A stretch of DNA of 64,000 bases from Thermosynechococcus sp. NK55a (GCF_000505665.1 NC_023033.1:1471813-1535812); one strand, 5' to 3'; positions 46,208 through 55,773 are shown, counted from the stretch's first letter. The notes: generated from the sequence alone by a model not told the origin. Numbers and translations: made by a program.

Positions 46208-46990
46208 TTACTTTAGAGGAAAGGTCTCTGAAGGAATCGTGGCTGCGTGCTGAATCGCCCACTCCACCTGACGAACCATGCCCCGCAATAGTGCCACTTC
46301 GGCCTCGGTGGGGTAGGCGCGCCCGAGGAGCGATCGCACCTTGGTCATACGACTCGCAGCGGTATGGGGATACAAAAAACCAATCTGGAGCAGCACCTGC
46401 TCTAAATGGTCATAAAACCCCTGCAACCGCTCAAAGGGAACAGCATCCCTGTGGGGAAAAGTTCCCACACTGTCGCAGGCCGTCAACCATAACTCATAGC
46501 AGCATACGGCAACAGCTTGCGCCAGATTCAAAGATGGATAGGTATTGGCCGTAGGAATTTTCACCAAACCATGGGCACACTCCAATTCTGCATTCGTGAG
46601 CCCCCGATCCTCGCGCCCAAACACCAGTGCCGACTGCGCTACAGCCAAGAGTTGCGGTGCTGCCTGACGCGGTGTCCAACAGGGTAATGCCAAATCCGCC
46701 ACATCTCGCCCCACGGTGGCAAAGACGCGCTGACAATCCGCCAGCGCTGCCTCAAGGGAATCGGTCACTTTTGCTTGCTGCAGCACATCCTCTGCATGAA
46801 CTGCCCAGCGCTGGGCTAGCTCTCCCTTCGGATCACAGCGGGGACTGACCATCCACAACTGCTGTAACCCCATATTTTTCATGACGCGGGCAATGCTGCC
46901 GATATTGATCTCCCCTTGGGGTTCAACGAGGACAATCCGCACTGCAGGAAGGGTATCCACGCTTGCTGGCTGAGCCAAAATAAAAAACAA
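46208..46990 (-). CDS. trmJ: SPOUT-class RNA methyltransferase, TrmJ family
   Basis: 260 residues. 'VRIVLVEPQGEINIGSIARVMKNMG' (quoted part: 'VLVEPQGEINIGSIAR') and 'ALVFGREDRGLTNAE', 'PTANTYPSLNLAQAVAV' are SpoU/TrmJ signatures that form the knotted SAM-binding site. TrmJ methylates the 2'-O of residue 32 in tRNA. The C-terminal ~80 residues 'QGFYDHLEQVLLQIGFL' form the TrmJ helical extension. First gene of the trmJ-bla-like-livG-like-Cys-rich-protein run; 5 bp separates it from the next start. Confidence 0.86.
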   Translation of the reverse strand: MFFILAQPASVDTLPAVRIVLVEPQGEINIGSIARVMKNMGLQQLWMVSPRCDPKGELAQRWAVHAEDVLQQAKVTDSLEAALADCQRVFATVGRDVADLALPCWTPRQAAPQLLAVAQSALVFGREDRGLTNAELECAHGLVKIPTANTYPSLNLAQAVAVCCYELWLTACDSVGTFPHRDAVPFERLQGFYDHLEQVLLQIGFLYPHTAASRMTKVRSLLGRAYPTEAEVALLRGMVRQVEWAIQHAATIPSETFPLK

Positions 46991-47367
46991 TTAACATTTT
47001 TTAGATGATTTTAGAAGACTTTCTTGATCTTTCTCAAGTCCTTAGAAATTCAGGACTTGGCCGCATATTTGATAAATTTAACAACTGTAACACTCTCTGT
47101 AGGCTTTTTAGGGCAGTCAGTAAAATTGAAAGTAATTTTTTAGGTGTGACCCCTCCTTTCAAGCCAACTTCCCAAGTCTAGGAAGTTCTCAAGGGATTTC
47201 CTAGGTACAGCGTTCTAAAACGTGGGGCAGCCAAGGGGGAGGTGCTTCACTCCTCTAGAGACTTTGACGGCTTCAACTGTGTTCCATCCCTGGGAAAAGA
47301 GCTGTGGTGTGAGTTGGCGGCAGGGGTCTTGATTGAGTGGTTAGTTCTGCAAATGAGGAGTCAACTC
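46991..47367. other. Intergenic region with two short hairpins
   Basis: 377 bases between trmJ and the small membrane protein gene. Two perfect 7-bp inverted repeats are seen: AAGTCCT/AGGACTT (about 47037-47065) and AACTTCC/GGAAGTT (about 47169-47190). Neither has a T run on the appropriate side. They may be regulatory structures or chance. Confidence 0.4.
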
Positions 47368-47547
47368 ATGTGGCGTTTTATGAGCTTGCATTGGCCAAAA
47401 CTCAGTGCTGTCTGCCTCCTGTACTGTGGTCTAGCTGCTGGCCTAGGTCATCTTACGAACCTACAACTGGATGCAATGCAAGGTCAAGCACAAAATCAGC
47501 TAGTCCCCCTGGAATTGTCCTATAGGCTGAATGCTCTCAATCCCTGA
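47368..47547 (+). CDS. Small single-helix membrane protein, unknown
   Basis: 59 residues from ATG 47368. GAGGAG at 47355-47360 is spaced 7 bp from this ATG, an unusually strong ribosome site that favours this start over an earlier in-frame ATG at 47353. A hydrophobic helix at about 11-28 ('LSAVCLLYCGLAAGLGHL') has two Cys, and the C-terminal ~30 residues are polar. The gene ends 2 bp before the convergent plmA stop. I recognise no family. Confidence 0.55.
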   Translation: MWRFMSLHWPKLSAVCLLYCGLAAGLGHLTNLQLDAMQGQAQNQLVPLELSYRLNALNP

Positions 47548-47548
47548 G

Positions 47549-48556
47549 TCAAGAGGCTTTGGCTTGGAGAGGAAGATCCTCCGTCAGGCCAATTTCCCGT
47601 TTCAGGAGTTCAACCGACTGCGGATCAATGTAGCTTTCGCAGCAAATGAGACGGGGAATACGAATCAACTCATGGCGAGCCGCCGCAATGGCTGCTTTGA
47701 CTCGTTCGCCACTGGCGCGATCGCTAATGATTGTCTGGGCGCGGTGGACAAGGGCATTCAGCTTATAGCTATCGTTGGCTTGAGCCGTCATCAAGAGGAG
47801 CTCATCCCCCCGCAGGCTGTGGATCATTACCTCTGCGACACCCAGTGTACCGGAACTGAGGCTGACCAACCCCAAGCAGGAGCCCTTCGGCAATTGCCGT
47901 ATTACTTCCAGTTCCCGCTGGTAGTTGTAAATGTCGATGAAAAATACCCGCACGTCCCTATTGCGGGTGACGGCCTCCGTCATGCTGGCAAAATAGCGCA
48001 CCGTAACTACCGTTGCCGAGGTGTCACCATCGAGAACTGCTGCTAAATCTTCAAGAAAAACCAGTTCCACAGGAATTGGCAGAAGTTGTTGCAATTCCTG
48101 AACAATCAGCTCACCTGCCCCTTGATCGTGGCGGGGCACTGTCACCAAAACCCTCACCCCAGCTTTCTGGCGAGCATCAATCTCGGCAAGGAATAACTCG
48201 CGAATTTGACCTAAGGAATAGCCCATTTCGAGGAGGGTGTCCACACTTTCTTGAACAATGCGGTGTACAGGCACAACAGCGGGTCGGCGCTGGCGGGGAC
48301 GGGTTTCCTCTTGGCCAAGGGCACGGACATAAATGCCAGACCCCACTTGGGGTACGACTAAACCAGCGGCTTCAAGGCGTTCGTAAACTTTGCTGATCGT
48401 GTTGCGGTGCAACCCGGTTTGCATAGCCAGCTGCCGCGTACTGGGCAAACGATAGCCTGGGGGAAATTGCCGTGCAGCGATCGCAAAACTAATTTGATTA
48501 AAGAGCTGAGTTGAAGCAGGAATTTCGCTATCTGGTTGGATGTGGAACTGAACCAT
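47549..48556 (-). CDS. plmA: GntR-type transcriptional regulator PlmA
   Basis: 335 residues from ATG 48556. The N-terminal GntR winged-helix domain is 'QLFNQISFAIAARQFPPGYRLPSTRQLA' region (quoted part: 'RLPSTRQLAMQTGLHRNT'), followed by a distinctive cyanobacterial C-terminal domain ('QESVDTLLEMGYSLGQIRELF', 'VRYFASMTEAV', 'VRVFFIDIYNYQREL'). PlmA is conserved in cyanobacteria, was linked to plasmid maintenance in Anabaena, and interacts with PII-PipX. The gene is alone, convergent with the small membrane protein and downstream of proB on the same strand. Confidence 0.85.
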   Translation of the reverse strand: MVQFHIQPDSEIPASTQLFNQISFAIAARQFPPGYRLPSTRQLAMQTGLHRNTISKVYERLEAAGLVVPQVGSGIYVRALGQEETRPRQRRPAVVPVHRIVQESVDTLLEMGYSLGQIRELFLAEIDARQKAGVRVLVTVPRHDQGAGELIVQELQQLLPIPVELVFLEDLAAVLDGDTSATVVTVRYFASMTEAVTRNRDVRVFFIDIYNYQRELEVIRQLPKGSCLGLVSLSSGTLGVAEVMIHSLRGDELLLMTAQANDSYKLNALVHRAQTIISDRASGERVKAAIAAARHELIRIPRLICCESYIDPQSVELLKREIGLTEDLPLQAKAS

Positions 48557-48714
48557 ACTTTTTCTACCAATCAGGTACTGTCTTAATACGCGTTCCTTGG
48601 TGGGGCTATGCCAGATGCAAAACCTACCCCCAATCGCTGCATAAACGGTCACAGTTGGTAAGTAATTTTACCGCACCTACTGCCTATCGTCCTTTTTAGC
48701 GCAACCGAACAAGG

Positions 48715-49824
48715 TTACAGGGTCAGCACTAGGTTGTCACGGTGGACAATTGTATCGGCACCGGCATAGCCGAGGATGTTGGCCAATTCCGTGGATTGTT
48801 GCCCCTGCACACGACGAATTTCTTCACTGTTGTAGTTGACAAGGCCACGGGCAATTTCAGCTCCTGCGGGGTCACAGAGCTTAACGGCATCTTGAGCCTG
48901 AAACTCCCCTTCCACACGGGTAATGCCTGCTGCTAGGAGGGACTTGCCACCCACGGTAATTGCCTTAACGGCACCCTCGTCTAGCCATAACTCGCCTTTG
49001 GGAATGAGGGCACGGGCAATCCAGCGTTTACGGGCATTGATGGTTTTGGGACGAGGTTCAAAGTGGGTGCCCAAGGCTTCACCCGCAAGGATTTTGAGGA
49101 GGTTGGTGGGCGATCGCCCATCGGTAATAACGGTGCGCACCCCGGCTTCTGTGGCAATTTCCGCAGCCCGAATTTTGGTGGCCATGCCGCCGGTGCCCCA
49201 AGGGGAGCCAGCAGACCCAATTTGAATGGTGTGTGCTAACTCGGCTAAGGAGACCACCCGCTCAATGGGAACGGCTGTCTTATCAATGCGTGGATCCGCT
49301 GAATAGAGGCGATCGACATCTGTGAGCAGAAATAACCAATCGGCTTCGACAAGGCTCGCCACAAGGGCTGAGAGGGTATCATTGTCACCAAACTTGAGTT
49401 CATCCACCGCCACTGTATCGTTTTCATTGACGATGGGAATGACACCCAGTCCAAACAGCGCTTGAAACGTGTTGTAGATATTCAGGTAGCTCTGGCGATC
49501 GACAAAATTTTGCCGTGTCACCAGGATTTGGGCAATGGGCTGACGCAGCACCGCAAAGAGATCATCGTACATCCGCATCAGGTGCCCTTGACCCACTGCT
49601 GCCACTGCTTGTTTTTGGGCTAATTGTTGGGGACGTTCTGTCAGGCCCAAGCGCATAGCACCCACGCCCACCGCCCCAGAGGAGACGAGCACCACGCGAT
49701 CGCCCCGCCGTTGACAGTGACACAGAACCTCCACCAGTTGGGCAATGGTGGCCAAGGCCAGGTTTCCTTCTTTGCCCCCCGTTAAGCTCGATGTGCCAAT
49801 TTTGACAACCAGTGTTTGTGCCAT
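48715..49824 (-). CDS. proB: Glutamate 5-kinase
   Basis: 369 residues. The amino-acid kinase domain has '[16 protein letters not shown]', '[15 protein letters not shown]' and '[23 protein letters not shown]' (quoted part: '[17 protein letters not shown]'), and the C-terminal ~90 residues form a PUA domain ('[15 protein letters not shown]'), as in E. coli ProB. It phosphorylates glutamate for proline synthesis and is normally proline-inhibited. It is divergent from the inositol-phosphatase-family gene; the two 5' ends are 70 bp apart. Confidence 0.95.
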   Translation of the reverse strand: MAQTLVVKIGTSSLTGGKEGNLALATIAQLVEVLCHCQRRGDRVVLVSSGAVGVGAMRLGLTERPQQLAQKQAVAAVGQGHLMRMYDDLFAVLRQPIAQILVTRQNFVDRQSYLNIYNTFQALFGLGVIPIVNENDTVAVDELKFGDNDTLSALVASLVEADWLFLLTDVDRLYSADPRIDKTAVPIERVVSLAELAHTIQIGSAGSPWGTGGMATKIRAAEIATEAGVRTVITDGRSPTNLLKILAGEALGTHFEPRPKTINARKRWIARALIPKGELWLDEGAVKAITVGGKSLLAAGITRVEGEFQAQDAVKLCDPAGAEIARGLVNYNSEEIRRVQGQQSTELANILGYAGADTIVHRDNLVLTL

Positions 49825-49894
49825 GGGGAGTCAGGACGAAGATTGCCTAGTGGGTATAGGATCGTGCTCATTGTATCGCGGTGGAAGACAGCCA

Positions 49895-50698
49895 ATGAAC
49901 TCAGGGTTTTGGTCTGAGGTGCTGGAAACTTGTCAACAGATTCAACAGGTGGTTGCCCCTCGTCTGCTGGAGTGGGCAGGGCAGTCCCCCAGCGATCGCA
50001 AAGCCGATGGCAGCCTTGTTACCCGCGCCGACCTTTGGGCCGATCAGAAAATCACTGCGATGCTGCAACAGCAGTTTCCCCACCATGGCTACCTGAGCGA
50101 AGAGGGAAACCATACCTACGGTGGTGAACAGTGGTGTTGGATAATTGATCCCATTGATGGCACGACCAACTATAGTCATGGTCTACCCATTTGGTGTATT
50201 GCCCTAAGTCTGCTCTACCAAGGCACACCCGTATTTGGCTATGTGCACGTTCCCGGCTTGCAGCAAACGTTTCATGGCTTCTATCAAGCGCCTGATCACG
50301 CCAACGGTGCCTATTTGAATGAGAAACCCATTCGCGTCAAGGTCAGTGAGCCAAATTTGCAGACGTTTTTTAGTCTTTGTGCCCGCAGCACCGATGTGCT
50401 CAAGCGTTCCTTTCCCTGCAAAATTCGCATGTTGGGATCCGCCAGTTATAATTTGCTGACCGTTGCTGCTGGTTACACGCTCGGGGCCGTTGAGCGCACA
50501 CCTCGCATTTGGGATCTTGCCCCCGCTTGGCCAATTGTCCATGCGGCCGGTGGTCATTGGCAATGGTTGGACCCACCAGAACCGTGGCAAAGAATGTTTC
50601 CCCTGCAGCCGGGACATGAGGCCGGGAGTCGTATCTTTCATACACTGGTGAGTGCCAGTTCCAGCTTGGGACAATTTTTTGCAGCGTACATTGTTTGA
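49895..50698 (+). CDS. Inositol monophosphatase family protein
   Basis: 267 residues from ATG 49895 (GGAAG upstream); the frame runs further upstream but overlaps proB. Family metal sites: 'LSEEGN' Glu, 'WIIDPIDGTTNY' with the Asp-Pro-Ile-Asp-Gly motif, and C-terminal 'IWDLAPAWPIVHAAGG'. Members act on inositol-1-P, histidinol-P, fructose-1,6-P2 or 3'-phosphoadenosine-5'-phosphate; the substrate cannot be set from sequence. It is followed by an AT-rich gene-free region. Confidence 0.88.
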   Translation: MNSGFWSEVLETCQQIQQVVAPRLLEWAGQSPSDRKADGSLVTRADLWADQKITAMLQQQFPHHGYLSEEGNHTYGGEQWCWIIDPIDGTTNYSHGLPIWCIALSLLYQGTPVFGYVHVPGLQQTFHGFYQAPDHANGAYLNEKPIRVKVSEPNLQTFFSLCARSTDVLKRSFPCKIRMLGSASYNLLTVAAGYTLGAVERTPRIWDLAPAWPIVHAAGGHWQWLDPPEPWQRMFPLQPGHEAGSRIFHTLVSASSSLGQFFAAYIV

Positions 50699-50700
50699 TG

Positions 50701-50820
50701 TGCAAATCAAATTCAAATAAATACGATTAAGTAGGATTTAAATACGATAAGTTAAAGATAAATTAAATACAATTAAATACGATAAATTCAAAAAATTTAA
50801 ATTCAAATAAATACAAAATA
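50701..50820. repeat. AT-rich tract with AAATAC(G/A)A(T/A) repeats
   Basis: Five related 9-mers start at 50719, 50740, 50765, 50775 and 50809 (AAATACGAT three times, plus AAATACAAT and AAATACAAA). ATTCAAATAAATAC also occurs twice, at 50711-50724 and 50801-50814. Base composition is far from the neighbouring genes. It resembles decayed repeat or junction sequence next to a dead gene; it could also act as a DNA-unwinding or protein-binding element. Confidence 0.6.
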
Positions 50821-50899
50821 AATAGACTAACACAATAAAAATTATGCAAATGAATTTCTATGAAACTGACTTTTCCACCTGAACACTCGCATAGGTGCA

Positions 50900-51271
50900 G
50901 CTGCTCAAGGCAGCAGACTTGGGCTACCTTGATACTGCCCGCTTTGTCGAGGAAATCAAAGCCTTGGCACGGTAGGAGCCTCGAGAGCTGAAGAATTGCC
51001 TAGGAGTCTGGATTGGGCATCTCCTGAAGGGGAACTATCAGCCCGAAAAACGCCGTAAAAGCTGGCGAGCAACCATTCGCGAACAACGGCGAGCCTGGAG
51101 AAATTGATTCATCAAAACCCAAGCCTTCAGCCCTATCTGCCGCAGGCAAGGCCCATTCAGTCTGGCAAAGATTTAGTGGTTCATGAAACTCCCTTGGACT
51201 ACCCAGATCTCCCCGAAACTTGCCCCTACACCTTGGAGAAACTCTTAGATAGCCAATTTCCTTGCCCATAG
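50900..51271 (+). pseudogene. Decayed DUF29 family gene
   Basis: Conceptual translation gives the DUF29 pattern in pieces: 'LGYLDTARFVEEIKALAR', an in-frame TAG (about 50973), 'NCLGVWIGHLLKGNYQPEK', 'RRKSWRATIREQRRAWR', then a frameshift near 51105, 'LIHQNPSLQPYLPQA' and 'LPETCPYTLEKLLD' ending at a TAG, 51269-51271. At least one stop and one frameshift separate these. DUF29 proteins are common, often mobile-associated, in cyanobacteria; their function is unknown. The flanking AT-rich tract supports a decayed insertion. Confidence 0.8.
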
Positions 51272-51341
51272 AGACAAACTTCAGCCTGATCCAAGATCCA
51301 AGGTGAGGCTATACTGGCAGTGACGACGTGGAGTCGCAATC

Positions 51342-51527
51342 ATGGACATGGCCCAAATTAAAGCTTTAGTGGAAAAAGCCCTAGAAGATAAAATTCTTAC
51401 CCTCGAAGAGCATGGCCAAATTATTGACGCGGTGCTTTCCGATGGCCAAATTTCCGAGGAAGAGGAAAAAATTTTACAGGAACTCCTCGAACGGGTTGCC
51501 TCCGGGGAAATTGATTCCCAATACTAG
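51342..51527 (+). CDS. Small acidic helical protein, unknown function
   Basis: 61 residues, strongly charged and predicted all-helical: 'IKALVEKALEDKILTLEEHG' then 'DAVLSDGQISEEEEKIL'. The D-G-Q-I-S-E-E segment looks like half an EF-hand loop, but the spacing is not canonical. It resembles conserved short cyanobacterial proteins; I cannot name the family. The stop overlaps the convergent tsaC stop by 4 bp. Confidence 0.7.
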   Translation: MDMAQIKALVEKALEDKILTLEEHGQIIDAVLSDGQISEEEEKILQELLERVASGEIDSQY

Positions 51528-52108
51528 GGGGTTTCAATCTGCACTCGCCCTTGGCGCAGGATGTGCCACTGCCCCGATTGCCATTGCACCACGGTTGAGG
51601 GTTCCGCAGGGCTAGGGGGTAACTGCCAAGGGTGGAGCGTTAAAACTTGGGGAAATTCGCGGGCGATCGCCCCCAATTCAACGAGTGGCGGCTGACCTGA
51701 GCGGTTAATACTGGTGGTGGCCAACGGTCCTGTTTGCTGGAGGAGGGCTTGGGCAGGCGGCCAGTCGGGAACTCGTAAGCCAATTGTGCCTGTACCTAGG
51801 GGATTCAAACCCGGCGGCAGTTCAGCAGCGGGCAGCACGAAGGTCACTGCCCCCGGCCAATAACGCGCCGCCATTGCCAACCACTGCTCCCATTCAGCAG
51901 CACTGCCGCGCACAAAGGGCCAGAGTTGCTCAGGATTAGCGCCCATGAGGATCAAGGGCTTATCCGGTTGACGTTCCTTGGCGGTATAGATCAATTCCCC
52001 GCGATCGCAACGACTGGCCAAGGCGGGCACTGTATCTGTGGGAAAACTAATCAACCAATTGCCTGTGCGCACTGCGGCCACCAAGGCGGCCATACTCACC
52101 TGTGCCAT
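51524..52108 (-). CDS. tsaC: L-threonylcarbamoyladenylate synthase (YrdC/Sua5 domain)
   Basis: 194 residues with the YrdC core: 'ISFPTDTVPALASRCD', 'KERQPDKPLILM', 'WPGAVTFVLPA' and 'IGLRVPDW', then 'TSINRSGQPPL'. It makes threonylcarbamoyl-AMP from Thr, bicarbonate and ATP, the first step to t6A37, upstream of TsaE (18.9 kb). It lacks the Sua5 C-terminal domain. It is 9 bp after the ggt gene's stop, on the same strand. Confidence 0.9.
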   Translation of the reverse strand: MAQVSMAALVAAVRTGNWLISFPTDTVPALASRCDRGELIYTAKERQPDKPLILMGANPEQLWPFVRGSAAEWEQWLAMAARYWPGAVTFVLPAAELPPGLNPLGTGTIGLRVPDWPPAQALLQQTGPLATTSINRSGQPPLVELGAIAREFPQVLTLHPWQLPPSPAEPSTVVQWQSGQWHILRQGRVQIETP

Positions 52109-52117
52109 ACCCCTCCT

Positions 52118-53845
52118 CTACCAGCCAATGGCAGCACCTTCCCCTCGAGGATCGGCTGCCCCTTCTAATTGTCCATGCTCCAAAACGCGAATTAAGCTGG
52201 CGTTGCCCCACGGACGGGTTTGTTCTACCCGATAGCCCCACTGCCGCCACGTTTGTATCCAAGCATCAGGCAGGGTTGGCTCGACAAAGAGGATATCCGG
52301 TGTCCACTGCTGATGAATCCGAGGACTAGCAATGGCGGTGGCGGCATCCTGCCCTAAATCAACGACGTTCAAAAACAGTTGCAGCACAGTGCTAATAATT
52401 CGACTGCCGCCGGGGGAGCCTAAAACCATATTGAGGCGGTTGTCTTTTAGCACAATTGTTGGACTCATGCTTGAGAGGGGACGCTTACCCGGTTCGATAC
52501 CATTGGCTAGGGGAGTCTTGTCCGATTGAATACCGACAACACCAAAGAGATTGGGTTGATTGGGGGCAATGGCAAAATCATCCATTTCATTGTTCAACAG
52601 AATCCCCGTTTGCGGCACAACCACACCCGCCCCAAAGGGCCCATTGATTGTAAATGTCAAGCTGACGGCATTCCCTTGGGCATCCACCACATTTAGGTGA
52701 CTGGTATTGTCCGACTCTGCGAGTTGGATCGGGGTTGCCGCGCTCACAGCACTTTGGGGACGGGCACGACGGGGAAGAATTTCAGTGACCCGCTGTTGGG
52801 CATAGTGACGACTGGTGAGGGCAGCGACAGGCACAGGCACAAAGTCACTATCTCCGAGGTAACGGGCGCGATCAGCATAGGCAATTTGCATCACGCTGGC
52901 TAGGTAGTGACCGCGATCGCTGGCGATAGGAGCAGGGGGCAACAGTTGCCAGAGGTTGAGCATTTGCACAAGGGTAACGCCACCAGAAGAGGGGGGTGGC
53001 ATCGAACAGACCTGAAACGCACGGTAGGTGCCACAAATTGGCTCTCGCCAAACGGGGCGATAGGTTCGTAAATCCTCTTGGGTCATTTTGCCCCCTTGCT
53101 GCACCATAAAGTCGGCGATCGCTCTAGCAATCCAACCCTCATAAAAGCTTCTCGGATTGCGGGCGATCGTCGCCAAGGTTTTTGCCAAGTCTGGCTGTTG
53201 AATCACCGTACCCAAGGGGGGAACTTGGCCATCTCTGAGGAAAATACGCGCGGCAGTAGCATCCTGCCGCAGAACGGCTTGGCGCATTGTCGCCCACTGC
53301 CGATAAGAGGGAGTAACGGCAAATCCCTGCTGAGCGGCCTGAATGGCGGGAGTGACGACCTGAGACCAGGGCAGTTGACCATAGCGTTGGTGCAAAGCAG
53401 CTAGGCCAGCAACGGTGCCGGGGGTGCCTGCGGTTAAGACCCCATCCAAACTGGCACGGGGAATCACCTCCCCCTTCTCGTTGAGATACATCGTTGGTGT
53501 CGCTTGCAGGGGTGCCCGCTCCCGAAAATCAAGGGCACGAATGGTTTGGGATTGGGCGTGATACACAAGGGCAAAGCCACCACCGCCCAGCCCCGCCGCA
53601 TAGGGCTCAACAACGGCAATCATCAATGCAGTTGCCACCGCTGCATCCACAGCATTGCCCCCTGCTTTGAGAATGTCTCTACCTGCTTTTGCTGCGGCAG
53701 GTTGAGCCGCTGTAACCATTCCCCGCTGGCTAAGCGTTTGAGCGGGGGCAGGGAGAGCAGGAAAAAGTGTAACGGCTAGGACAATCACGAGGAGGGGCGA
53801 TCGCCCCCACTGCTCAACCTTCCCTAGAGTGAACCCTTGCCCCAT
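52118..53845 (-). CDS. ggt: Gamma-glutamyltranspeptidase
   Basis: 575 residues from ATG 53845. N-terminal signal-like helix ('LLVIVLAVTLFPALPAPAQ') fits export to the periplasm. The self-processing nucleophile is Thr381 in 'ESDNTSHLNVVD', and 'PSSGGVTLVQML', 'LNNEMDDF' and 'SSMSPTIV' are substrate-binding blocks. It cleaves the gamma-glutamyl bond of glutathione. The frame continues upstream to 53929, but ATG 53845 leads straight into the signal peptide. It is divergent from ndhF4 by 98 bp. Confidence 0.93.
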   Translation of the reverse strand: MGQGFTLGKVEQWGRSPLLVIVLAVTLFPALPAPAQTLSQRGMVTAAQPAAAKAGRDILKAGGNAVDAAVATALMIAVVEPYAAGLGGGGFALVYHAQSQTIRALDFRERAPLQATPTMYLNEKGEVIPRASLDGVLTAGTPGTVAGLAALHQRYGQLPWSQVVTPAIQAAQQGFAVTPSYRQWATMRQAVLRQDATAARIFLRDGQVPPLGTVIQQPDLAKTLATIARNPRSFYEGWIARAIADFMVQQGGKMTQEDLRTYRPVWREPICGTYRAFQVCSMPPPSSGGVTLVQMLNLWQLLPPAPIASDRGHYLASVMQIAYADRARYLGDSDFVPVPVAALTSRHYAQQRVTEILPRRARPQSAVSAATPIQLAESDNTSHLNVVDAQGNAVSLTFTINGPFGAGVVVPQTGILLNNEMDDFAIAPNQPNLFGVVGIQSDKTPLANGIEPGKRPLSSMSPTIVLKDNRLNMVLGSPGGSRIISTVLQLFLNVVDLGQDAATAIASPRIHQQWTPDILFVEPTLPDAWIQTWRQWGYRVEQTRPWGNASLIRVLEHGQLEGAADPRGEGAAIGW

Positions 53846-53943
53846 GATTGATTGACTCAAAACTGCTGCAGAACCCCAGCTTGTAAAATACACGAAGAGA
53901 GCATGATTGCAAACGTCCTCAACCGTCAAGGTTCATTTTTGCC

Positions 53944-55773
53944 ATGTCAAATTCACTGTTAGAAACCAGTTGGTGGGTGCCCTGTTATGGCTTGGTGGGG
54001 GCAGCCCTGACCTTGCCTTGGGCCAGCGGTTATGTGCGGCGCACAGGGCCGCGACCCGCAGCCTATTTCAATTTACTGATGACGGTTGTTGCTTTTGTGC
54101 ATGGGTTTTTCCTATTGCAACAAACTCGCAGTGGTGCCACCGCAACGATTGTTTGGCATTGGCTACAGGCGCCGGGACTCGATCTCTCATTTTCATTACT
54201 CATCAACAGTGTCTCCACAAGTGCCATGGAATTGGTGACAGGTCTGAGTATCCTCGCCCAGATTTTTGCCTTGGGTTATCTCGAAAAGGACTGGGGCATG
54301 GCCCGCTTCTTTGCCTTAATGGGCTTTTTTGAGGCGGCTCTCAGTGGCATTGCAATTAGTGACTCGCTGCTCCTGAGCTATGGCCTGTTGGAGATGCTGA
54401 CCCTCTCTACCTATTTACTGATTGGCTTCTGGTATGCTCAGCCCCTTGTGGTCAAAGCAGCAAGGGATGCCTTTCTCACCAAACGGGTGGGGGATATTCT
54501 CCTGCTGATGGGGGTGGTGGCGGTTGGCAGCCTGGCGGGGAGTTATGATTTTCCCAATCTCTATGAATGGGCAGAGCAGGTGAATTTGCCAGAAGGTTGG
54601 GGCTTTTTACTGGGCCTAGCCTTGATTGCGGGGCCCACTGGTAAATGTGCTCAAGTACCTTTGCATCTGTGGCTCGATGAAGCTATGGAAGGACCCAACC
54701 CCGCCTCCATTATGCGGAACTCGGTAGTGGTGGCTGCGGGAGCCTATATTCTGATTAAGCTACAGCCGATTCTGATAGCCTGCCCAGGGGCAAACATTGC
54801 CTTGATTGCGATCGGGGCAGTCACCGCCATCAGTGAATCCCTGGTCTCGATTGCCCAAATTGACATTAAACGGGCACTGTCCCACTCAACGAGTGCCTAT
54901 CTGGGACTGGTGTTTATTGGGGTCGGCACGAATTGGACAGATTTCGCCCTGTTTGTATTGCTTACCCATGCGATCGCTAAGGCACTGCTGTTTATGAGTA
55001 TTGGCAGTGTGATTATGACCACCAACTCTCAGGATTTGACAGAATTGGGGGGGTTAGGCGAACGGATGCCGGCCACGAGTTCGGCCTTTGTTATCGGCGG
55101 TCTATCCCTGATTGGCTGTCTGCCCTTGGGGGCCTTTTGGTCGTTTTATCGCGGCATTAGCTACTACTGGCAAACAATGCCTTGGTTGGTGGGTTTGATT
55201 TTAGTCGTCAATGTGCTGACGGCTGTGAACCTCACCCGTGTCTTTCGCCTGGTCTTCCTCGGGCCTGCTCAACCCAAAACCCGCCGTGCCCCTGAAGTGC
55301 CTTGGCCTCTGGCAGTGCCGATGGTGACTTTGAGTATTTTGAATATGCTGGTGCCTTTTATCTTGCAGCGGGTGCAGTTGTTACCAGAGACTATGGATTG
55401 GACAATTGTGGCTCTGCTTGTGGTCTCGGGATTGGCGGGTATTCTTTTGGGCGGCTTTGTTAACCTCAAACGCAGTTGGACGCGCCCCATCAAGGTACCA
55501 TTGCGCTTTGTGCAGGATCTGCTGGCCTACGATTTTTACATTGAGGAGTTGTATCGCTATACCGTGGTCTGGGCAGTGCGATCGCTCTCGCAGTTGAGCA
55601 CTTGGGTAGACCGCCACATTGTGGATCGGATCGTGAATACAACGGGTGCAGCGTCCCTCGTTGGGGGTGAATTGCTGAAATACAGTGCCAGCGGTCAATC
55701 CCAAGCCTACTTACTGCTGGTGTTTATTGGTGTGGCGATTCTTGGGGGGGCGATCGCGTGGCTACTGCTGTAA
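53944..55773 (+). CDS. ndhF4: NAD(P)H-quinone oxidoreductase subunit F, CO2-uptake type (NdhF4-like)
   Basis: 609 residues with about 15 membrane helices and the proton-channel core 'GPTGKCAQVPLHLWLDEAMEGPNPAS' (quoted part: 'KCAQVPLHLWLDEAMEGPNP'), 'DIKRALSHSTSAYLGL' and a long C-terminal amphipathic region. It is shorter than respiratory NdhF1. Grouping with ndhD and a CupB-type gene makes it the NDH-1MS' variant, which runs constitutive CO2 hydration, rather than the inducible NdhF3. Its stop overlaps the ndhD4 ATG as TAATG. Confidence 0.85.
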   Translation: MSNSLLETSWWVPCYGLVGAALTLPWASGYVRRTGPRPAAYFNLLMTVVAFVHGFFLLQQTRSGATATIVWHWLQAPGLDLSFSLLINSVSTSAMELVTGLSILAQIFALGYLEKDWGMARFFALMGFFEAALSGIAISDSLLLSYGLLEMLTLSTYLLIGFWYAQPLVVKAARDAFLTKRVGDILLLMGVVAVGSLAGSYDFPNLYEWAEQVNLPEGWGFLLGLALIAGPTGKCAQVPLHLWLDEAMEGPNPASIMRNSVVVAAGAYILIKLQPILIACPGANIALIAIGAVTAISESLVSIAQIDIKRALSHSTSAYLGLVFIGVGTNWTDFALFVLLTHAIAKALLFMSIGSVIMTTNSQDLTELGGLGERMPATSSAFVIGGLSLIGCLPLGAFWSFYRGISYYWQTMPWLVGLILVVNVLTAVNLTRVFRLVFLGPAQPKTRRAPEVPWPLAVPMVTLSILNMLVPFILQRVQLLPETMDWTIVALLVVSGLAGILLGGFVNLKRSWTRPIKVPLRFVQDLLAYDFYIEELYRYTVVWAVRSLSQLSTWVDRHIVDRIVNTTGAASLVGGELLKYSASGQSQAYLLLVFIGVAILGGAIAWLLL

